Below are positions 59,511 through 64,000 of a stretch of DNA of 64,000 nt, piece after piece; position 1 is the stretch's first letter; the number at the start of each line of letters is the position of its first letter. Under the pieces are notes generated by a model. It made no database searches. It saw only the letters and a program-made list of their open reading frames with translations, and was not told the DNA's origin. The position numbers and the translations under genes are program-made. Source of the stretch: Chelativorans sp. AA-79 (GTDB lineage Bacteria > Pseudomonadota > Alphaproteobacteria > Rhizobiales > Rhizobiaceae). The stretch spans positions 62,001 to 126,000 of the forward strand of contig NZ_CP120362.1 in the NCBI RefSeq assembly GCF_029457495.1. Reading direction: 5' to 3'.

Positions 59511-59587
59511 CTTGTTGACTTACCAGTCGGGACGATGATAGTCAACAAAGCCGGTCAGTGAGTGTCAGGGAGTGAGGAGAGGCAAGC

Positions 59588-60718
59588 ATGCGGATCGCTG
59601 ATGTCCAATCCTGGGTGTTGCGCTACCCGGACTCCAATGACCACGGCGAATGGCGGCTCACCGTGCTGGCCCGGGTGGAGACCAGCGACGGCGTCGTGGG
59701 ATGGGGCGAAGGCATCGCCATGTGGCCCGAAGCCTGCCGCGCCACAAAGCTGTTGATCGATGAGGCATTCGCGCCATTGCTGATTGATGCGGGCGATATT
59801 TCGGTGGCTGAGAGCTGGCGTATGATGCGAGCCCATTGCTGGTGGTATGGCGAAGGTGGGATCGCCTGCTTCGCCTACTCCGCTCTCGACATGGCCTTGT
59901 GGGACATCGAGGGAAAGCTGCAGGGCAAGCCGCTCTACCAGCTTTTCGGCGGCAAGGCGCGCGACCGCATGCCCGCGTTCGCAGCCAATCACGTTAACAA
60001 AGCCACAAACCAGGAAAACATCGAAGAGGTGCTCGGCTTCAAGCAAGCCGGCTTCCAGGGCGTCAAGTTGGGTTTCGGCAAGAAAGGCCTGTCCAATATC
60101 GGCCGGGATCCCAAGAACGACGTGGTGTTCATCCGCGACTTGCGCGCAGCCGTTGGCTCCGATTTCGACATCATGGTCGATATCGGCCACGGGGTGAAAT
60201 GGGACCGTTGCACCGCGATCAACGTCATCAAGCAGATGGCGGAGTATAGGATCGGCTGGGTGGAGGAGCCTTTTCATCCTACGCGCATCGAGGCCCATCG
60301 CGCCTTGAAAGCCGCGGTCGATGTGCCGATCGCCATGGGCGAGCGTGAATTCACGGTTGGAGACTATGCGAACCTGATCGAGACGGGAGTGGCCGATGTG
60401 CTTGGGGTCGACCCCGGGCGGGTCGAAGGCATTTCGGGCTTCCTACGCGTGGACGAACTGGCGAGCCGCGCCGGCATCGCCATGAACGCACATGCCTGGA
60501 GCACGGCGATCACTACTTCGGCCAGCCTGCACCTCTCGATCGCCTCGCCCAATACGAAGCTCTTGGAGCTGAAGCCCTTCCCGGTTTCGGTGCAGACCGA
60601 GCTGGTGGATATCCCGATCACGCAGACCGATGGCTTCATCGCACCACCGGAGCGCCCCGGCCTAGGCATCGAGGTAAATGAAGCCTTGGTCGAGAAGCTT
60701 GACATGGCGCGGAGCTAA
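59588..60718 (+). CDS. Enolase-superfamily (mandelate racemase/muconate lactonizing) acid-sugar dehydratase
   Basis: A 376-residue enzyme. Metal ligands appear as Asp198 (MVDIGHG), Glu226 or 227 (WVEEPFHP) and Glu252 (MGEREF), with His302 (NAHAWSTAI) as probable base and Lys160 (GVKLGFGKK) at the Lys site. The usual second Lys of K-x-K is Gly162, which narrows the chemistry. Such enzymes dehydrate L-fuconate, L-rhamnonate or galactonate-like acids, or isomerise sugar lactones. It is divergent from gntR and shares the operator, so it likely begins the acid branch of this route. The exact acid sugar cannot be assigned. Confidence 0.85.
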   Translation: MRIADVQSWVLRYPDSNDHGEWRLTVLARVETSDGVVGWGEGIAMWPEACRATKLLIDEAFAPLLIDAGDISVAESWRMMRAHCWWYGEGGIACFAYSALDMALWDIEGKLQGKPLYQLFGGKARDRMPAFAANHVNKATNQENIEEVLGFKQAGFQGVKLGFGKKGLSNIGRDPKNDVVFIRDLRAAVGSDFDIMVDIGHGVKWDRCTAINVIKQMAEYRIGWVEEPFHPTRIEAHRALKAAVDVPIAMGEREFTVGDYANLIETGVADVLGVDPGRVEGISGFLRVDELASRAGIAMNAHAWSTAITTSASLHLSIASPNTKLLELKPFPVSVQTELVDIPITQTDGFIAPPERPGLGIEVNEALVEKLDMARS

Positions 60719-60756
60719 ACCCTCGGGGAACCAGACCTACGCGAAGGAGATTGACC

Positions 60757-61578
60757 ATGCTGGTGGAAGTCTCGAAGGTAAGCCACTGGTTCACTGGCGC
60801 TGGGAGCAGCATTCGAGCGCTCACCGGAATCGATCTCTCCGTTATGGAGGGTGAGTTCCTCTCTGTTATCGGTCCGTCCGGCTGTGGAAAGACCACCCTG
60901 CTCAATATGATTGCGGGGCTCGGAAGGCCGGAGCAAGGCTCCTTGAAGGTATTCGGCGTCGAGCCAAGGGCGGGGGATGCCCGCACCGGCTACGTGCTGG
61001 CGCGGGACTCACTCCTGCCATGGCGTTCCGCGCAGGAGAATGCGGAACTCGCTTTGGAAATGTACGGCGTTCCGCGCAAGGAACGGATGGCGCGGGCCGG
61101 CGCGGCGCTCGCCGCGATGGGTCTCGCCGGATTCGAGTATCATTTTCCTGCGCAATTGTCACAAGGCATGCGCCAGCGCGTTGCGCTGGCTCGCTCCTTC
61201 GGCGCCCGCCCGCGCCTCATTCTGATGGACGAGCCCTTCTCCGCCCTCGATGCCCAGACCCGGCTCGCGGTTCACGACCAGTTTCTGCGGGCATGGGAAA
61301 ACCACAAGATGACGGTGGTCCTGATCACCCACGACCTGACCGAGGCGGTGGGCTTGTCGGACCGCGTGGCGATCATGACCAAACGACCGGGACGCATCAA
61401 GGCGATCCACGAGGTGGACCTGCCCCGGCCGCGCTCCATGGCCGCCCTTCAGGGCAACACGCGCTTCCACGCAATCTACGGCCGCATCTGGCGGGATTTG
61501 CAGGACGAGTTCCTTGAAGCGGACGCTTCTGCAGACGGTGCGGCATCCCCACCCGCACCCGAGAGGGTCGCGCAATGA
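60757..61578 (+). CDS. ABC importer ATPase (nitrate/sulfonate/taurine type)
   Basis: A 273-residue ATP-binding subunit: Walker A GPSGCGKTTL (about 38-47), signature LSQGMRQRVALARSF, Walker B LILMDEPFSALD and the switch LITHDLTEAVG. The short C-terminus without TOBE domain and the SsuB/TauB-like EVSKVSHWF start separate it from the sugar ATPase at 52115. GAAGGAGA lies 8 bp before ATG 60757. It overlaps the permease by 4 bp. Together with 61575 and 62521 it forms a complete importer. Confidence 0.9.
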   Translation: MLVEVSKVSHWFTGAGSSIRALTGIDLSVMEGEFLSVIGPSGCGKTTLLNMIAGLGRPEQGSLKVFGVEPRAGDARTGYVLARDSLLPWRSAQENAELALEMYGVPRKERMARAGAALAAMGLAGFEYHFPAQLSQGMRQRVALARSFGARPRLILMDEPFSALDAQTRLAVHDQFLRAWENHKMTVVLITHDLTEAVGLSDRVAIMTKRPGRIKAIHEVDLPRPRSMAALQGNTRFHAIYGRIWRDLQDEFLEADASADGAASPPAPERVAQ

Positions 61579-62450
61579 CGCACTCGGCGGACTCAATCGA
61601 TGGGGATCTGGTCGCCGATGGCGGGCCGGACACGCTCGAACCGCTGGCACAGGCCGCCGCCAGGCGTCGCGACGATATCACGATCATCGCCGCGCAGATC
61701 GGACTTCTCCTGGTGTTGCTGGCCGCCTGGCAGGCAATCGCCGAGTTCGGCGTCGTTCCCGAGATATTCATTTCCAAGCCGACTTCCATATTGGTGAGCC
61801 TCTGGAACAACGTTGTTTTCGGACGAATGCTGCTTGACCTCGTTGTGACGGTCTACGAGACGCTCGTCGGTTTCTTCATCTCCTCTGCGGTTGGAATGGT
61901 GGTAGGCGTCATTCTGTATCAGGCACCGCGCGTGAATCTCGTTGTCCGACCCTTTCTCACCGGCTTGAACAACCTGCCTCGTCTCGCCCTGGCGCCCCTT
62001 TTTGTGCTGTGGTTTGGTCTCGATACGAGTTCGCGCGTCGCGCTGGTGTTTTCGGTGGTGTTCTTCATCATCGTCTTCAACACCTATGCAGGGCTGCAGA
62101 ATGCTATTCGAGATCACCTGCTTCTAGCCCGCACTCTAGGCGCATCCCGCTTCCAGCTGTTCGTTAAATTCATCCTTCCCTCGGCGGTGCCGACGATTTT
62201 CGCCGGGCTGCAGCTCGGACTGACCTACTCATTTTTGACTGCGGTCGTCGGAGAAATGCTGTCCGGCGCAGTTGGGCTGGGAGCACAGCTTCAGATCACG
62301 CTCGCGACATACCGCACCGCCGACTTCTTCGCCGCGCTCCTGCTGCTTGCGATCGTCGCCACGGTGCTTTCGGGCCTCATGCGACTGGCCGAGCGCAGGC
62401 TGCTGCGCTGGCGGCAATTTGAACAGGGTGGCGTTGCGTCACCCACGTAG
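61575..62450 (+). CDS. ABC importer permease (SsuC/TauC type)
   Basis: A 291-residue membrane protein. After a hydrophilic N-terminus of about 38 residues come six hydrophobic segments. The EAA loop is RDHLLLARTLGASRFQLFVKFILPSAVPTI in short form (about 186-215). It belongs to the NitT/TauT permeases, usually for small anions or pyrimidine-like compounds. ATG 61575 overlaps the ATPase stop. It provides the pore, and one gene probably forms a homodimer, as no second permease is present. Confidence 0.9.
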   Translation: MTHSADSIDGDLVADGGPDTLEPLAQAAARRRDDITIIAAQIGLLLVLLAAWQAIAEFGVVPEIFISKPTSILVSLWNNVVFGRMLLDLVVTVYETLVGFFISSAVGMVVGVILYQAPRVNLVVRPFLTGLNNLPRLALAPLFVLWFGLDTSSRVALVFSVVFFIIVFNTYAGLQNAIRDHLLLARTLGASRFQLFVKFILPSAVPTIFAGLQLGLTYSFLTAVVGEMLSGAVGLGAQLQITLATYRTADFFAALLLLAIVATVLSGLMRLAERRLLRWRQFEQGGVASPT

Positions 62451-62520
62451 GCAGCGCGCCTGCACAGGGGCGTCACGAAGCCGCACGCCTGACCCGCTGC
62501 TGACCAACAGGGAAGATATC

Positions 62521-63630
62521 ATGATCTATTTTTTCAAGTCATATCCGAGGGTCGCTGGAGCGGTTCTGACACGTTTTGCCAGCGGAGAGGAAGCGCATCG
62601 CGGGCCGCTGATAGCCGGCGCACTCGCTGCGGCGGTCCTCGCGGCACAACCCGCCTGGGCACAGGACGGTCCCGCGATCAAGTTCCAAGTCTACCAAGGA
62701 GGCCCGCAGATCCTGCCCCTCATCGCGCAGGAACAGAAGTTTTTCGAAGCTAACAACGTCAACGTTGAATTCATTACCGTGCAGACGGGGCCACAAGCGG
62801 CGAACGCGTTGGTGTCTGGATCGATCGATCTCGCAATCCTGTCGCCGCTCAACGTGGCGCCCCTGCTGGCGGAGGGGATCGAACTGTCCGCCGTGTCGGG
62901 CCTGCAAAAGGTGTTCGTCTCGCTGGTTGGCTCCAAGGGCGCCGAGACGGGATGGCCGCAGTCGCTTGAGGCGCTGCGCGGCAAGAGCATCGGCATCCTG
63001 GCGCTGGGCGCCGCCGGGCACATGATTTGCGAGGAGGCGCTTCGCGCCGCCGGACTGTCCAGCTCGGACTACACCTTTGTCAGCACGGGCACCGAACTGG
63101 GCACCGGCACAGCCCTTGAACAGGGGGCGATCGATGCCGGCTGCATGAACCCGCAGACTCGCATTCCGCTGACCACGAAGGGCTTCCCGGTCCTGTTCAA
63201 CTACCTTGAGCCCGAAATGGACGAAGACGAGTATCCGGAAACCTTCCGGCCTATCCTCAACCTGTCCTTCGTACAGTTGTGGGGCCGCAGCGACTGGGTA
63301 AACGACAACCAGGACAAGGTCGAGACACTGGTCGAGGCACTGGCAAAGGCCAATGTATGGATGAACGACCCGAAGAATTTCCAGGCTATCGCCGATACCG
63401 TGCGCGGGTCGATCTACGACATCCCCAGCTTCGAGGGCGAGCAGTTCGACTCCTACATCCGCAGCCTGATCCAGGCCCATCGCCTGCTGTTCACCCAGGA
63501 CGACGGCGAGACCTGGAAGGACGTAGTCAAATCCAGCATGTCGCTGGACATCCCCGACTGGACCGAATGGGTCGCCGAAAGCGCGCCCGGGTCGGAAGAA
63601 GAGCTATCCGTACTCGCCCAGGAACAATAA
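62521..63630 (+). CDS. ABC importer solute-binding protein (NMT1/TauA-like)
   Basis: A 369-residue secreted binding protein. The signal region (residues 30-47, GPLIAGALAAAVLAAQPAWA) ends in AWAQ; the N-terminal extension of about 28 residues before it is unusual. The body has FFEANNVNVEFITVQTGPQAANALVSGSIDLAI in short, GKSIGILALGAAGHMI and INPQTRIP-like NPQTRIPLTTKGF, the pattern of NMT1/SsuA/TauA proteins. A GGGAAGA site precedes ATG 62521. It follows the permease by 70 bp. Ligand unknown; placement next to the dehydratase suggests a sugar acid or a sulfonate. Confidence 0.87.
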   Translation: MIYFFKSYPRVAGAVLTRFASGEEAHRGPLIAGALAAAVLAAQPAWAQDGPAIKFQVYQGGPQILPLIAQEQKFFEANNVNVEFITVQTGPQAANALVSGSIDLAILSPLNVAPLLAEGIELSAVSGLQKVFVSLVGSKGAETGWPQSLEALRGKSIGILALGAAGHMICEEALRAAGLSSSDYTFVSTGTELGTGTALEQGAIDAGCMNPQTRIPLTTKGFPVLFNYLEPEMDEDEYPETFRPILNLSFVQLWGRSDWVNDNQDKVETLVEALAKANVWMNDPKNFQAIADTVRGSIYDIPSFEGEQFDSYIRSLIQAHRLLFTQDDGETWKDVVKSSMSLDIPDWTEWVAESAPGSEEELSVLAQEQ

Positions 63631-63689
63631 CAGCACATCAGGGCCGACCGGCGGAGGCTGGCCCTCACCCGACTCAACAGGAGGATCGA

Positions 63690-64000
63690 ATGACTTTCTT
63701 CGGCAAACTCTTCACCGGCGCAATGACGACGGCAGGTGCTTTCGCTATCACCCTGGCCGTGATCGGCAGCGCCCAGGCGCAAACGCATTTGGTGCTCTCC
63801 CACCACGTGCCGACCACCCACGTTATCCACCAGACTGCGGAGCGCTTCGCCAAGACCGTCGAGGAGCGTACGAATGGCGAGATCATCATTGACATCAGAC
63901 CTGCCGGGCAGCTTTTCGGCATGGAAGAAGCGGCCGAAGCGCTGAATTTCGGCACGCTCGATTTCGCCTGGACCAACGTCAGCGCGCTGCAACGATGGGT
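63690..64000 (+). CDS. TRAP transporter solute-binding protein, 5' part cut by window end
   Basis: The reading frame is open to the last base. ATG 63690 follows AGGAGG by 6 bp. A signal peptide (MTTAGAFAITLAVIGSAQAQ) ends near residue 30. The mature start THLVLSHHVPTTHVIHQTAERFAKTVEERTNGEIIIDIRPAGQLFG in short form is characteristic of DctP-like proteins. About 104 residues are seen. It probably opens a TRAP operon (dctPQM) beyond the window, giving this region a second carboxylate importer. Confidence 0.85.
   Translation, partial: MTFFGKLFTGAMTTAGAFAITLAVIGSAQAQTHLVLSHHVPTTHVIHQTAERFAKTVEERTNGEIIIDIRPAGQLFGMEEAAEALNFGTLDFAWTNVSALQRW

Noticed and set aside
1..64000. CRISPR arrays, tRNA or rRNA genes
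   Set aside because: No regularly spaced identical repeats and no tRNA- or rRNA-like sequence was noticed on reading; a covariance search was not possible.

Overview
The window is high-GC DNA from an alphaproteobacterium, probably one of the Hyphomicrobiales (Mesorhizobium/Chelativorans type). This placement rests on gene style, the integrase/DUF1403/ScpB trio, many ATGA-type gene overlaps and the transporter-rich catabolic content; no rRNA or tRNA is visible to confirm it. It looks like accessory DNA (island or large plasmid): three catabolic blocks separated by layers of transposons and broken insertion sequences.

Layout. 1-1579: right end of a Tn5053/Tn402-like transposon (tniB fragment, tniQ, terminal repeat). 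1654-2383: VapBC toxin-antitoxin pair with a palindromic operator. 2435-5556: tyrosine recombinase, DUF1403 protein and ScpB-like protein. 5834-11829: complete meta-cleavage block for homoprotocatechuate (hpaIHGDEF, with divergent hpaR). 11885-15175: graveyard of IS5 and IS110 remnants. 15644-19781: second hpaD-like dioxygenase leading a TRAP-transporter operon, with an operator matching the one at hpaF/hpaR. 19917-27336: MarR-controlled operon of oxygenase reductase, meta-cleavage-product hydrolase, Rieske oxygenase alpha and beta, CoA ligase, SCP2-type thiolase and DUF35 protein. 27524-35640: transposon end, broken tniQ, IS5, IS110, IS21, an RND efflux pseudogene, a nuclease pseudogene and IS scraps. 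35761-37666: soxC/soxD-like pair. 37898-43285: IS630 split by an IS1111-type element, then a TniA/TniB/TniQ transposon. 43365-44408: lone metallo-beta-lactamase-fold hydrolase. 44526-53164: LacI-controlled divergon for import and intracellular desulfation of a sulfated sugar. 53166-60718: GntR-controlled route for a deoxysugar or sugar acid. 60757-64000: a second ABC importer and the start of another TRAP system.

How the genes work together. The hpa block takes 3,4-dihydroxyphenylacetate to pyruvate and succinate semialdehyde; no ring hydroxylase (hpaBC) is present. The 20514-27336 operon has the gene content of the ibuprofen-type ipf system: CoA activation, ring dioxygenation at the side-chain carbon and thiolase/DUF35 deacylation to a catechol. 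It has no cis-diol dehydrogenase, which that chemistry does not need. This is the strongest candidate for an undescribed pathway. The sugar block joins a cytoplasmic type I sulfatase, its formylglycine-generating enzyme, an ABC sugar importer and a LacI repressor with two identical palindromic operators. The adjoining GntR block supplies mutarotase, dehydrogenases, acid-sugar dehydratase and FAH-type hydrolase of a probable non-phosphorylating L-fucose/L-rhamnose-like route.
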